DNA of 64,000 bases from Siphonodentalium dalli (GCA_032622095.1 CP136068.1:15295729-15359728); one strand, 5' to 3'; shown: positions 35,320-47,169, numbered from the stretch's first letter. Made by a program: numbers and translations. Notes: generated by a model not told the origin, from the letters alone.

Positions 35320-38300
35320 GATGCTCTATCATTTATGATGGGTGTATGAAAAAGTGAAACACAATGGTCAACCGAAGACAAGTTCAAGTAAGGGTCAATC
35401 CACACCGGCCACGAGCGTGCAATTTTTACTTCCGTTTTCTGTCGTCCGTAGCATCTTATTAAATTATCATAGCATTTGCGTTTAATAGAATTTAATTCTA
35501 TTCCGGTACAGTTCCGGGGGAGGGGGGGCAAATTGTGTACGAAGTGACTTCACAAGCTTGGAATACATGTAAATTGGGATAACAAATTAACCCGATGATC
35601 CTGTTATTACGTCGAGCTCTTGCCAGGAATTTTCTCTTCTCATTTATCCTTGCACTTCAGTTATCAGCATGTTGCTACTAGTAAAGTCCCCCACCATCTT
35701 TGTTATCGCGATGACAAATGCAATGTGTCGCCTTCAATTAGAAGGAATTTCATGCATGAAATATCCTATTTGACAGCGGCCTAATTATCCCGCTTGTTGG
35801 CAACAAAGCGAGAAATCAACGAAGCATAACATCACTGCTGTGATCGAATCATGGTCAGGCAAAAAAAAATGCTATGTTTCCGTACATCGACCGACCCTAA
35901 CAATAACCCGCCGATCCTAATCTTTTTATTGATATTTTGAGAAAAAGTTAAAATTTTCTAAAAAAAAAAAAAAAAAATCTTTTTTTTTAACTGTTTTTAC
36001 CACTAATGCACATAAATATTGATGGTCATTAGTGTTCAAAACACATGGTTTTTAACATATCCCTGTGAAAAGTGACCATGAAGTGACTGCTGTTTCAAAC
36101 GCCCCCAGGTGTGTGATGGGTTGTTGACTGATGGGCATGCATTTTTAAATTTTAATTTCCGGAGAGTGGATCTCATGCCTGCTTTATGCCTTGTTTGGGT
36201 CTTATGGAACATAGGAACACTATCAGCAGACATGGTGGGTCTTTATCTGTATATATACATGTACATGTTTAGAGGTTATCACCACATGTTAGGTGTATAT
36301 GTATAGCTACTGTTTCCAAAAACCAGACATGCTAGGTTGGGTGTACTCATGACTACCTCCAGATAATGGGATGTAGTCGTCACAATACAAGTACGGTATA
36401 GTGGCGGTATTGTGTGTAAAATTCTTATCAAAAGTTAGCGACATGAATTTCGTACCAAGTTTATAGCCAAATTTATGAAAATATGGTATGTGAATAATAA
36501 AAAACAAACTATATAAGCATGAAGTAAGTTTGATCTTTTATCAATCTTAATGTATATTTCCACCATGTTGATCAAGTAATACTTTCCCCTCAACCCGAGT
36601 TGGCATTTTATGTAATTTCGGTCGAGGTAGTTCAATATTTCTGAAGCTGGATAGAAAATATCAAAATAAAATAAAAAAATAAAATTTCCCTACCTACCTA
36701 CCCTAATTTTTTCGCTCCGTTATCGGAAACATACAATCTTTTTTTTTGGCCTCAGCGATTCTGTCGCTTGCAGTGTGAATATAAAAATTGCGCGCTTTGA
36801 AGTTTGAACTGCTACAGATGACAGAAAATGGCTGTTATAATCATGCGCTCGCATCCGGTGTGGATCGACCTTAAGAAAATGTTTTGAAAGACAGTTTAGA
36901 CATGCGCACATGTTTAACTAGTTCCATGTGAAGTCCAGTGAACATGTTTATATGTAGTTTAAGGTCACTAATAAGATCTTTAATGCATGTTTGTATATCC
37001 AAATACAAGCATGTCAAATTTCTTCCCTGGATCAACATTATGCACAATATGCATATGTAGCATATACCGGTATCTCATCTGATTTTGCGAGAATCTACAT
37101 GTATACATACTTTTTCACGAGAATCCAGGGTAATTTGCGAGAATATTTACAGGAATCTAGATTTGGATTCTCGCCAAAATATAAGCCCTGCTTAAGATTC
37201 GAAGAGAATTACCGAATCGATTTTTGTAATGATTCTCGCGAAACTTTTCCATTTTCAGTGCTTAATGACAAACTTGATTTGTCATTTGATTCTTGCAAAA
37301 TTAATTGTACTAGTATTTTGGGCCCTGCATCTGCATTGCCAATTTATTTTACAAAACCGACAATAAGTAGTGGAGATATCATTTATATTTATTAAATATA
37401 AGTACTTAATTTATTTAATTAATTATAAAAATTGCAAGTTGGTGGTTATACTGGTGCACTGTACTTGTTTTAAAGCACATTAACTGTGTACCTGTATATT
37501 GTATGTGAATAAAGATATTATTAGTGACCCAAACTGCACAACACTTCACAAGAGTCTACATTGTATTCTTAAACATAACTACAATGTATCTGTATTCATG
37601 CAATACAACTTGTATATGGTTGGTGCCAACTTGGTGGGCTTATACAAGGTTGTACCTCAGGAAAATCAAACTGTTCAGGATTAACAAAAAACTAATCATA
37701 TCTGAATATAGATTGGTATAATGCCGATATCTTTGCATAATAACACAGAACGTTATACTAGATAAATGTACACTTTCACTTATCATCTAGTTGATGAGAA
37801 AACATGATTTTATGGTGTTATATGACACTTTTAAAAGTAAAAAAAATAAAAATCTTGTCAACATGTACATGTATACAACATATTAATTTTGATGATTGCC
37901 GCATCTTCGTTACTAGTAGTCTCTGTCACCCAGGATAAGGAAGATACGCCCTCATGCCATTCTTCTACAAAACAATCTCATCAGAATTATCTTATCGGGA
38001 ATGGTTTCGAATATAAAATATACAACATTCATAAATGACAAATATTTTTCATGGAGAACCCAGGTACAACATTTTACCACACAAATTTCCCTGAAAAACA
38101 TTGAAAAATGGCATTTATACCTGAAAATTTGACAAGTTATCTCGGGAACGGTACCCGTAGATTCCGAGAATGCAATAAAAAGTTTCGCTCCAAAATGGCA
38201 GGTACAACATTTTAGAAGCCCACTGACAATTACATGTACTAGTTGTTGTATTTGTGATTTGTTATTGGTTGTGATCGGCTTTTAGATGGAGTGATGGACA

Positions 38301-38750
38301 ATAAATGACATCAAATGTGTCAAAATTTAGCAGTGCAGCCATCATAGTTACCTAAGATAAACATAATTAAATAACACCCGAATGAAATTCCAAATGAGCA
38401 TATAAAAGTACACGTAGCATTTATGTCGACTATGGTTTAAACATACATGTAACTTATATGTTCATAAATTGATTTATGACGAAAGGGATTGGAGGACAAG
38501 TGCTATAACCACTTGGATTACCCTCCTCTCTCTAAAACACTATGAAATCCCTAGTTGTTTCAACACTACATATACATGTACATGTATGCCGTCAGGCCTT
38601 AACCACATTACGGCATAAATCCATTATTTGGCATGCATCTCTCAGGATCTCTGTTCATTGTTCCATCCTACATAAACATAGGACTCTCTCAAATAAAACA
38701 TCGCATTAGCTTGAGAGGCGCCATATTCGGTTTGGAAAAACCTGAACCAT
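35320..38750. other. Intron-like sequence with small repeats only
   Basis: No supported gene. Poly(A)/(T) runs lie at 35958-35990 and 36740. GCGAGAATC / GATTCTCGC words recur at 37085-37245 (about six times, both strands) inside a 134-codon frame (36991-37395) that has no recognised domain. Blocks with GGTACAACATTTTA repeat at 38062 and 38201. Scattered TACATGTA. Confidence 0.45.
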
Positions 38751-38754
38751 TACA

Positions 38755-39110
38755 GTAGATTTACAATGTCAAATTGAATGGGAAATCTTTAAGCAATTAT
38801 AATTACAGGCTCTTTGAAATATTCGAAAATTTATATAATAAACTTAATTTATTCATTTCTAACGTAACTGATCAGAGTATGATCAGACTAACAGTTTGTT
38901 TGGTATATTTCTCTGTAATCGAGGCCTGCTTTGGTGGGACAATATTATCCATTTAGCCGGACAGCTATATTCTCTTTCCAAACGAATCAGCTGTGCCCTA
39001 ATTAATCGACTCGCCTTATCGAGGTTGACAACTAGTATTTAGTACCGCAGTCTATAACAAATCGATCAACCACAGTCATTTATACCATAGTTTGATAGTA
39101 TATAGCGATA
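38755..39110. repeat. Tandem duplication, copy 1 (pairs with 39588-39965)
   Basis: Shared in order: TTACA(A/G)TGTCAAAT(T/C)GAATGGG, GTTTGGTATATTT(C/T)TCTGTAATCGA, the pair GGAC(A/-)ATATTATCCATT / GGAAATATCATTCATT, CTATATTCTCTTT, ACTCGCCTT and CGATCAACCACAG. The offset is about 830 bp. No coding content. Confidence 0.85.
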
Positions 39111-39587
39111 CAATGCATGGATTCATCATTCAAGGTCATTACAGCCCTAGTTGATACTAGTATACAATATATGCTGGTACTAGTACATGTACATTTAAAA
39201 TTCATGTTTGCATGAGAATGTTCAATAGTTTTGTTTGTCGATATGTTATTGAACTGCCAATATACGTATACATGTAAGAAGAAAATGTGGGCGCTGTAAG
39301 ACAGTATTGTTTGTAACAGCGGTGTTGTCGATTAATCTAAATACCGTAAATACTATGAGGCATTGCAGCGGTCGGCGGCATTGTAATTGAATGTGGTTGA
39401 ACAGTCAAATACCGGTGGTCAATCTTGTTGCTGGGGTGGGGTAATTTAATTATGACAAATTTTAAAAATATAACGGTACTTTTTCGTTAACAGCATCTTT
39501 GGCAAGTCTTTGCCCGAACAGCATCATGGCAATTCAGCAGGACCCAACCGCATCATAGCACATTAGCAGGACCACTTGAACAGGGGT

Positions 39588-39965
39588 GTATTTACAGTGT
39601 CAAATCGAATGGGCATCTTTTAACAATAATTTTGAACAATTTCCTAGAAGTGTTCGGAAATTGACAACTGAATTTATATTTTTTATTATGAGGTTTCGAT
39701 TGGAAAATTTCTAACTTAGCTTATCAGGGTTAACGGACTACCAGTATGTTTGGTATATTTTTCTGTAATCGACTCCTGCTGAGGTGGGGAAATATCATTC
39801 ATTGTCGGACATCTATATTCTCTTTTCCAACAAAGTCCATAGAGCATACATGGAAAATTACAGCTATGCTTTAATTGATCAACTCGCCTTTAAAGGTTGA
39901 CCACCGGGTATTACCGCAGTATTCAAGTGTGTTCATGCGATCAACCACAGCCAGTTATACCGCCA
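39588..39965. repeat. Tandem duplication, copy 2
   Basis: See copy 1 at 38755-39110. Copy 2 carries an extra ~20-bp stretch (GTCCATAGAGCATACATGG) between the CTATATTCTC and ACTCGCC landmarks. Confidence 0.85.
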
Positions 39966-40251
39966 CATACCGTGGTCCACCTCACATTTGCGTTTAGGCT
40001 GTATTTTTCATGCGACGTTTATATGAATTTTTTTTTAAAGTTGACATTGTAACCACACCAGAGAATTTTTTTATTGTTTCAAAATGTCTAGATAGAATTC
40101 AGAATTTTTGTGGTCAAAAACAATTAACTTGGTTATCACAGTTAACAAGTGTTACTGTGGTAAGATTACCAGCGGATACCGCATGTCAACAGGGACTGTA
40201 TGCTCTAATTAATTATCTGGTTTAACATGTTTATAACTGGATACAGTTCAT

Positions 40252-41130
40252 TTTAAAGGTACTCAATCTGGTTCGATGATCCCCATATAATCAGATCCCA
40301 ACAACAACATATTTAGAAATGCTTACCACTGTCAACTATAGTATAAAATTGCCCAACATGTGTTATTCATCAACATGTTGTTCTAAAATATTTGGCCTTA
40401 TTAACAGAAAGCCCCTTGATTTTAGAGTTATCGATCTTCATCTGAAATTTGGTCTGAGACCGTCGGCTCGTCGACTGTTTTCTGGGCCACTAATAATTCT
40501 TGATCGTATAAATAGTATATTTCAAAAATTTATATCCATTAACTCTGAGCTTTGATAGATGGGTTCCTCGACTCGAACCATATATTTTTCGACCTTCAAG
40601 TCCAAATAAATAGTAATTGAGGGGGCCCTTAATCGGATTATGCATCTTTAAATTCAAATACAGTTTAAAGATGCATAATCCAATTAAGTTCCCATCAATT
40701 ACTATTTACATGTATATGGATTCCGGGGTAAAACTTATTTGAATCAAGTCGAGGAACCCACCTACATGTATCAAAGCTCAGAGTTATTAGATATTGATTT
40801 TTGAAATCTTAATATTTTTCACAATCGAGACTTATTATGGCCCAGAAAAATTTCATGAGCCGACAGTCTCAGACCAAATTGGGGATGAAAATGAATAACT
40901 CTAAAATCAAGAGGCTTTGTGTTGATAATAAGGCCAAACTTCATCGAACAACATGTTGATAAATATCACGTATCGGGCAATTTTATACTATACATGTAGT
41001 TGACAGTGGTTAGAATTATTATTGGGCAATTAATCGATTCTGATAAATGAAGCAGCATTTTTTTAAATGCTGTTGATGTTGTTGGAATCTGATTATATGG
41101 GGACATTCAAATCTGATTGAGCACATTTAA
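40252..41130. mobile_element. Head-to-head fold-back pair, ~880-bp palindrome, copies 2 and 3 of the TTTAAAGGTACTCAATC family
   Basis: It opens with TTTAAAGGTACTCAATCTGG and closes with ATCTGATTGAGCACATTTAA. The centre, about 40658, is GATTATGCATCTTTAAA, 11 bp, then TTTAAAGATGCATAATC. Landmarks run forward in the left half (TTGATTTTAGAGTTATCGAT, AACTCTGAGCTTTGAT, GGGTTCCTCGACTCG, AATAGTAATTGA). They run reversed in the right half (TCAATTACTATTT, CGAGGAACCCACC, ATCAAAGCTCAGAGTTAT, ACTCTAAAATCAAG). Each half has its own terminal repeats, so it may be two neighbouring insertions in opposite orientation or one large palindrome. Confidence 0.85.
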
Positions 41131-41689
41131 TAGTTAGCTATATGAGTTAATACACATAATAGGCATTTAAACTTTGGAAATTGCAGGTTTTGCTCAAGTT
41201 TACACATTCCCATCTTAAAATATTACTTGATTTCCTGTATCACAATACACATGATATGATACGTGTATCATTGATAGTGTATCCCAATACAATGAATCAT
41301 TACGTCCCACACAAAATGGGAACTACAGTTATCTCTCATTGAATTTAACTCAATAACCACATAGTAAATTGGAAGTTTTCCATGGAAATGGGTCGATTAG
41401 TCTACTTCGACTTGATTTTTTATTGTCGATTAATCAACTATGAAAAACCCAAGCCATTTCAACACTAATGCAGTATCCGCTGGTATTAAATCTTACTGCA
41501 GTAATATTTTTGTTAACGGCTGTAACCAAGTGAATTACTGCAGTGTTTCAACCGTGGTACACCACATTAATTTTTCTCATGACAGCCTTTTAGCCAGATA
41601 ATTTTTATAGTACTTACCATGATGTACATGTACCATATGTTCTATTTAGGGATAGACCATTATATGTCACTTTGTGGGTTTAGATTATA

Positions 41690-42420
41690 GAATTGGTGCA
41701 GTTGCACACTGCATCACTGCCTTACTCATTTGCAGCCTCTCGTTGCAAATGGAGGGATCTTAATACATTTACATGTATATAGTTCCTCAGTGTAATTTGG
41801 CCTTTTGGATGAAATTCATGAAAACCCAAAATCGATAAGTCCATACAATGCGGACAATTTGATTGACATTTAAAGCAGAAATATAGCTTGGACCAATTCA
41901 TAGGGTCACATAACCATTACCTCAATCATGTACATGTACATTATTACATGTACCTCAATCATATTTATGATGATTGAATGATAGTGCGTTAGTCCGAGTG
42001 TTCGTTACGAGTAGTCCGATGGGTTCGATTGTCAAGAAGTTTAATAGTTTGAGGGTTCAATAGTCCAAAGGTTCAGTGTTACCTGGGTTGAGAGTATCAA
42101 TTACTGTCGTACACAGTTATTTACTTGAGACTTAACATGTATTGTCGATATACATGTACATGTACACAATGCATGTTTTATCCAATTGATATTTTATGAA
42201 TATATTTACTCACATCTTCACAAGCCCCTGGTGAAAAATACAATAATACCAATATAGACTATACCAGTGACTGGTATAATCTATATTGGTATTTCAGTTT
42301 TTTTCCCCAGGGGCCTGGGCATGTAGATGTACTGATAGATGCTTCGGGGAAGATATTTTGTGTATAATTGGGTGTCTACTACTAGTATGTTACATACATG
42401 TATCTGTTGCTTTAAACTGG
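41690..42420. repeat. Tandem duplication, copy 1 (pairs with 42430-42990)
   Basis: Shared with copy 2: GCCTCTC, GTAATTTGG / GCAATTTGGATGAAA, CTTGGACCAATTC, GGTCACATAACCATTA, CTCAATCATGTAC, GTGCGTTAGTC(C/A)GAGTGT, GTTCGATTGTCA(A/G)GAAGTT, TTGAGGGTTCAA, TAACATGTATTG and GGGGAAGATATTTTGTG. Copy 1 is longer mainly because of a hairpin insertion at 42222-42314. Confidence 0.88.
42222..42314. mobile_element. ~90-bp hairpin insertion (MITE-like)
   Basis: CAAGCCCCTGGTGAAAAATA at the left pairs with a T-rich CCCCAGGGG at the right. The inner AATACCAATATAGACTATAC and the distal GGTATAATCTATATTGGTAT pair almost perfectly around CAGTGACTGG. The matching place in tandem copy 2 (about 42905) lacks it and so gives an empty site. 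No coding content. Confidence 0.8.
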
Positions 42421-42429
42421 GCCTGAAGA

Positions 42430-42990
42430 TTACAACTTGGGAGACTATTATTATTGCGGCCTCTCACCGTCTTGGTACATTTACGTGTACTGGTACATGT
42501 ATGTAGTCCTTCATTGCAATTTGGATGAAAACAAAAAAATCGGTAGGTCGATACCATTGGAACAATTTGAATGACATTTACTAGTAAATCAGTAAAATTA
42601 CTTGGACCAATTCCTGAGGTCACATAACCATTAACTCAATCATGTACAGTGCGTTAGTCAGAGTGTCCATTACTAGTAGTTCGATTGTCAGGAAGTTCAA
42701 CATTTTGAGGGTTCAAATGGTCCAACGGTTCAATTCATGGTACCCGGGTTTGAAAGAATTGATTGTGTTTTACAACACATTAATTTTAGTTAAATACATG
42801 TATGGTAATAGTATTACCCTCATACAAAATAAATTACTCATGACATAACATGTATTGCCCATAAAAATGTTCACAAATTAATGCAATATTTATGCAATTG
42901 ATAGTTTATGCATACATGTACTGATGCTTTGGGGAAGATATTTTGTGACCTGACTGCCTCGCTATAAACTGGGCATGAAGATTACACATT
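42430..42990. repeat. Tandem duplication, copy 2
   Basis: See the entry at 41690-42420. A further short match at the end (AAACTGGGCATGAAGATTAC against AAACTGGGCCTGAAGATTAC at 42416) shows the unit continues and fixes the offset there at about 550 bp. Confidence 0.88.
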
Positions 42991-43191
42991 TTGAGACAAT
43001 ATACACTGTATAATAACCAAACAGTGGGATTATTAAACACCCAGGTTATCAGACTCTCGGACTATTGCACAGTACTCAAATGATTTCCGTTTGGAACTCA
43101 CATATTTAAAGATAAAAACATTGTTAGGTGAATCAGCTACATGTGCAGGTACATGTACTTGTAAATGAAGTAAACTGAAAACATTTAAGTA

Positions 43192-43877
43192 CAATTTTCA
43201 GGCGGTACGCATGTTTCATACCCCTCTGCTAATTTGGTAGTCGGGATTCATTTGCACAGTTTAAAAGGTATTCAGGATTCAACAAAAAGGCCGGTTTGCA
43301 GATCTGGCACAAAATTTATTTTGTTTTACTATTTACCAGCCCAAATGACATTTATGATGTAATTCAGTCTATTATCTATAGTATATGTAGAAGTTATGGA
43401 TACAACTTCAGAAAATACCAGTACATGTATATGAAAACTATATTATTAGTTTAATATTAGTTTTCATTCAATATTTTCTAACTTGTAACTGGTACGCATG
43501 ATTCAACCTTTTACATTAACTGGTATTGAGGGGGCGAGGCGGCGACCCCTTCCAGACTGGTCTATTCAATTGTGATTGGCCTTTATGAGGGTGTTACCCC
43601 CTACCACCCATGAATACTGAACACCAGTTAACAGTGTTCTCACATTTGCTGGAATAGTATCCAAAACATCAACAAATCAAGATGTATTATACTGAATTAG
43701 ATAACAATATATCACTTGGGTCTGTTTGGGCTGGAAACTACTCAAAATTTAATTTTGTGCTATAATATCTGCATACCAGCCTTTTTGCTGAATCCTGAAT
43801 GCCGGTTATATTGCCGTGTGAAATCCTAGTACCAGATAACATTGGGTATGTATATAGCATACCACCTGAAAATGGCC
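43192..43877. mobile_element. Inverted-repeat element with diverged arms
   Basis: The arms are 43192-43330 and 43736-43877. The left TATTCAGGATTCAACAAAAA plus GGCCGGTTTGCAGATCT pairs with the right AGATTATAGCAC-side sequence CTGCATACCAGCCTTTTTGC plus TGAATCCTGAATGCCGG. ATTTTCAGGCGGTACGC pairs with GCATACCACCTGAAAAT at the outer ends. Inside, TTAACTGGTATTGAGGGGG pairs with CCCCCTACCACCCATGAATA and CACCAGTTAA. A 90-codon frame starting at 43799 lies over the right arm and is not called. Confidence 0.75.
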
Positions 43878-44637
43878 TGAATATCGCATACCAAAGCGGG
43901 GTGGGGGTGTGTATGTGTGACACCCTCCTTGATCATAGTCTGTATTATACATGGTATGTTAACTGTTTCGAGTTGGTGCAATTAATGTTATTGTTTAATC
44001 TCTACCATCTGAATACTATTTATAGCATATATTGCTATCTGATCAATTGCTACCGATATAAAAAAGGATAAAGATGGTGTGTCTCTTTTCCAAATGTTCT
44101 GTTTACATGTACATTTGGGGGTTTATGAGTCAGATAATAACAGTATACATGTCCTTCTAACACTAAGAAATAATGTGTTCTTATGAACCAGGACAAAATA
44201 TGGCTATTTCTGGAGCATTACAGCATACTATTACAAATCTATATTTTTAAGCAGTAAGATAATGACAGGAAACATGTCCTTAGACTAAGAAATAATGATT
44301 TTTTTGGTATATATACATTATGTATTTCACATCAGAGCTCATGTGTATACTCACATTAGTTTATGTCATTCAAAGGGAGAAACTCATTTAGAAAGATTAA
44401 ATCAGACAAAACTACCTCACTCTAGATGAAGTTGCAAGGTACATGTATACTTGTAAATGCCATTGGAACTAAACTGATTTTTGTGTCCACCGGTATGTCA
44501 TGTACCGGTATACATTGCAACTACATGTACATGTAACTTGCCTAACATACCATATACATGTATGAAGAGGGAATTTTTAAGTGTTTTGTAATCTTAATTT
44601 TAACCCAACTCTTGACAGTAAGTTTTAACCCATGCAG

Positions 44638-45073
44638 TTTAAAGGTACTCAATCAGATCAGAGGGTCCTATATTACTATTTCTTTGGCTTTGGGGGGTAA
44701 CAAATAATTGATTCGAGTCGAGGAACCTACCGATCAAAGCTCAGGCGGATCAGATATCGATATTTGAAGTTTTGTTAGTTCTATTCTTTCTGTCCCAGAA
44801 CACGATCAAAATTGCGTTATTATTACCACTTGATTTTAGAGTTATCCATCCTTGTCTGTTTGAATAGTGTTTCTGGCGTACACATCTCGAGCAAATTACG
44901 GAGTTAGGGGCAATTATTAGTAATCATCTCGAGAAAATAACAAATTTCAAAAATCAATATCTAATAACTCTGAGCTTTGTTTGATGGGTTCCTCGACTCG
45001 AATCAAATATTTTTTACCCCCAAAGCCAAAGAAATAGTAATATAGGACCCTATGATCGTATTGAGAACCATTA
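44638..45073. mobile_element. Fold-back element, TTTAAAGGTACTCAATC family, copy 4
   Basis: It starts TTTAAAGGTACTCAATCAGA and ends CCTATGATCGTATTGAGAAC. The left half runs AGGGTCCTATATTACTATTT, CGAGTCGAGGAACCTACC and ATCAAAGCTCAG. The right half returns AACTCTGAGCTTTG, GGGTTCCTCGACTCGAATC, AAATAGTAATATAGGACCCT. The centre holds CACTTGATTTTAGAGTTATC, shared with the copy at 35040. No coding sequence. Confidence 0.88.
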
Positions 45074-45279
45074 ATGAGTTTATATATTTATGTATTACAT
45101 GTGTTTCTATACATGTATTTTATCTTTAGTTAATTTGTTGATCTTGAATAAATGTGTATTGCTCCACAATCAGTTTCCTTAATGTTCTATTATACTAAAA
45201 TAACTCCATTGATAACAATACCCCTGCATCCCATCCAAATCTACTTCATTGCCATCCTCATCATTTCACTTTGGTATCC

Positions 45280-45870
45280 CCACCCAGGTGAACCTTGGTG
45301 TTATTCACCCAGGTGTTCCTTGGTGTTTCCTACCCATGTGTACCTTGGTGTTTCCCACCCAGTTGTACCTTGGTGTTTTCTTACCCAGGTATACCTTGAT
45401 GTTTTCTTACCCAGGTGTACCTTTGTGTTTTCATGCCCAGGTGTACCTTGGTGTTTCCTTACCCGGGTGTACCTTGGGGTTTTCTAACCCCGGTGCATCT
45501 CAATGGGAAATCCACCTGGGTAAGAAAACACCAAGGTACACCGGCGTAAGTAAACACCAAGGTACCCCTGGGTTGGAAACATCAAGGTACACCTGGGTGG
45601 GGAACACCCATGTAGGAAACATCAGGGTACACCTGGGTGAATAACACCAAGGTACACCTGTGTGGGAAACACACAGGTATGAAACATCAGGGTACGCCTG
45701 GGTGAATAACACCTAGGTACACCTGGGTTGGAAACACCCAGGTAGGAAACATCAGGGTACACCTGGGTGAATAACACCATGGTACACCTGTGTGGGGAAA
45801 CACCCAGGTAGGAAACACCAGGGTACACCTGGGTGGGAAACACACAGGTATGGTACACCTGGGTAATTAC
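45280..45870. repeat. ~25-bp minisatellite that reverses orientation at its centre
   Basis: From 45280 to about 45495, eight or nine units read ACCCAGGTGTACCTTGGTGT followed by T(T/C)CTT or similar. From about 45505 to 45870 the units read as the reverse complement (AACACCAAGGTACACCTGGG, with linkers such as GGAAACATCAGG and GAATAAC). The switch point is near 45500 (CAATGGGAAATCC). The array can therefore fold into a hairpin of more than 200 bp per arm. Frames of 70-130 codons on both strands come from the repeat. Confidence 0.95.
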
Positions 45871-46164
45871 ACCCAAGTTTATCCATACCAGGGTTTTTAT
45901 CCTGTTTCAGGTGGGTAAATCATGGTAAAACCAAGGTTTCAGGGGGTCTTGATGGTTGGTGGATGTCTTGGAAGATAGATTTATACCTGGGTTTCGGCCC
46001 AAAAAACCTGGGTGGATTTACCCAGGTACATGGTTATATGGGGTCTGGCCACTCAACTGCATACATGGCTTTTTCATTGATTTACCTCCTTGTTTACATT
46101 TTCCCCACTATTCAAGAGCCCTGGGGGTATCCGGGTGTATGTATGGTAGTACTTGTCTAGTGGG

Positions 46165-46335
46165 TTAGGCATGGACTAGCATACTGAGAAAGAATAGGGC
46201 TTCGGTAACCACTGCCTGAGATAAAAGTCTCTCTTAAAGTGGAACAGAGACATACATAAATGGCCGTCATTGTCTGACTTTGTGCCTCTGTTACGTCACG
46301 ATGTGAGCTTCTGCTTAAAGTGACGTAAAACACCA
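46165..46335. repeat. Duplicated segment, copy 1 (pairs with 46980-47135)
   Basis: Shared in order: the pair GGCATGGACTAGCATACT / GGCATTGGCTAACATACT, GAGAAAGAATA / TAGAAAGAATA, TAACCACT, AAAAGTCTCTC, GAGCTTC and CTTAAAGTGACGT. The offset is about 815 bp, same orientation. No coding content. Confidence 0.85.
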
Positions 46336-46979
46336 ATTAAGAAAACAAACCACCATTCGAGAAATTCAAATGGCTGATTCTATAAACCGATAACTTTTTC
46401 AAATATTTTAGGGTCCCTTGTGTGTTGTTGAGATATCATACCATGATGATTTAACACTCAACATGTTTTTGTATTTTTCCTTCCTGTGACAGTTCGCTCA
46501 GTCTAGAATTTCAGCCATTTTACCCTCAAATGTCACTTTATAAAAATGTATTCCTGTTTCATCACTTGTAGTAATGTAACTAATAACACACATATGTTGT
46601 GATTTTCAAAATGTAATGTTAAGAAACATCCTCAAACTTTGATACTCGGTCATGGTGGGGATTTTCCCCCATTCTGCAAACGATCGGGATGTCCTTAAAG
46701 AGACACAACAACTTTAACTCAACACAATAAACATAAAGTTTGCCTCAAATTAAGTCCCGTACATAAAATCGGAACCAACCACCGAGTTGCTTCTATTTAG
46801 ATAATGGCTTATTAGAAACTTAGCAAAATTCCTACAGTATATTGTTTGTGACTACATGTATAGCTATCAGCTACAGTGAATTACACTTTCGGAACACAAG
46901 GCACCTTTGCATGAGTATTGTTGTAGGATATTTAATTCCCATTAAAGACAAAACTTAAGACACTTTTCCATCATATAGG

Positions 46980-47135
46980 CATTGGCTAACATACTTAGAA
47001 AGAATATGGCCTCAATAACCACTATGTGAGGTAAAAGTCTCTCGAATTGGAGCATAGACATAAATGATTGCCATTGCCTGATTGTTTTTACATCTGTTAT
47101 GTCATTTTATGAGCTTCCACTTAAAGTGACGTTAA
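46980..47135. repeat. Duplicated segment, copy 2
   Basis: See 46165-46335. Confidence 0.85.
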
Positions 47136-47169
47136 CTACATGTAGCTGACTATATAAGTACTTCCTTGA

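Noticed and set aside
36991-37395. 134-codon + strand frame
   Set aside because: It contains repeated GCGAGAATC/GATTCTCGC words, no domain, no Ig or membrane pattern, and no matching splice phase.
45152-45876. Frames of 70-131 codons, Trp/Gly/Val-rich
   Set aside because: They are translations of the inverted 25-bp minisatellite.
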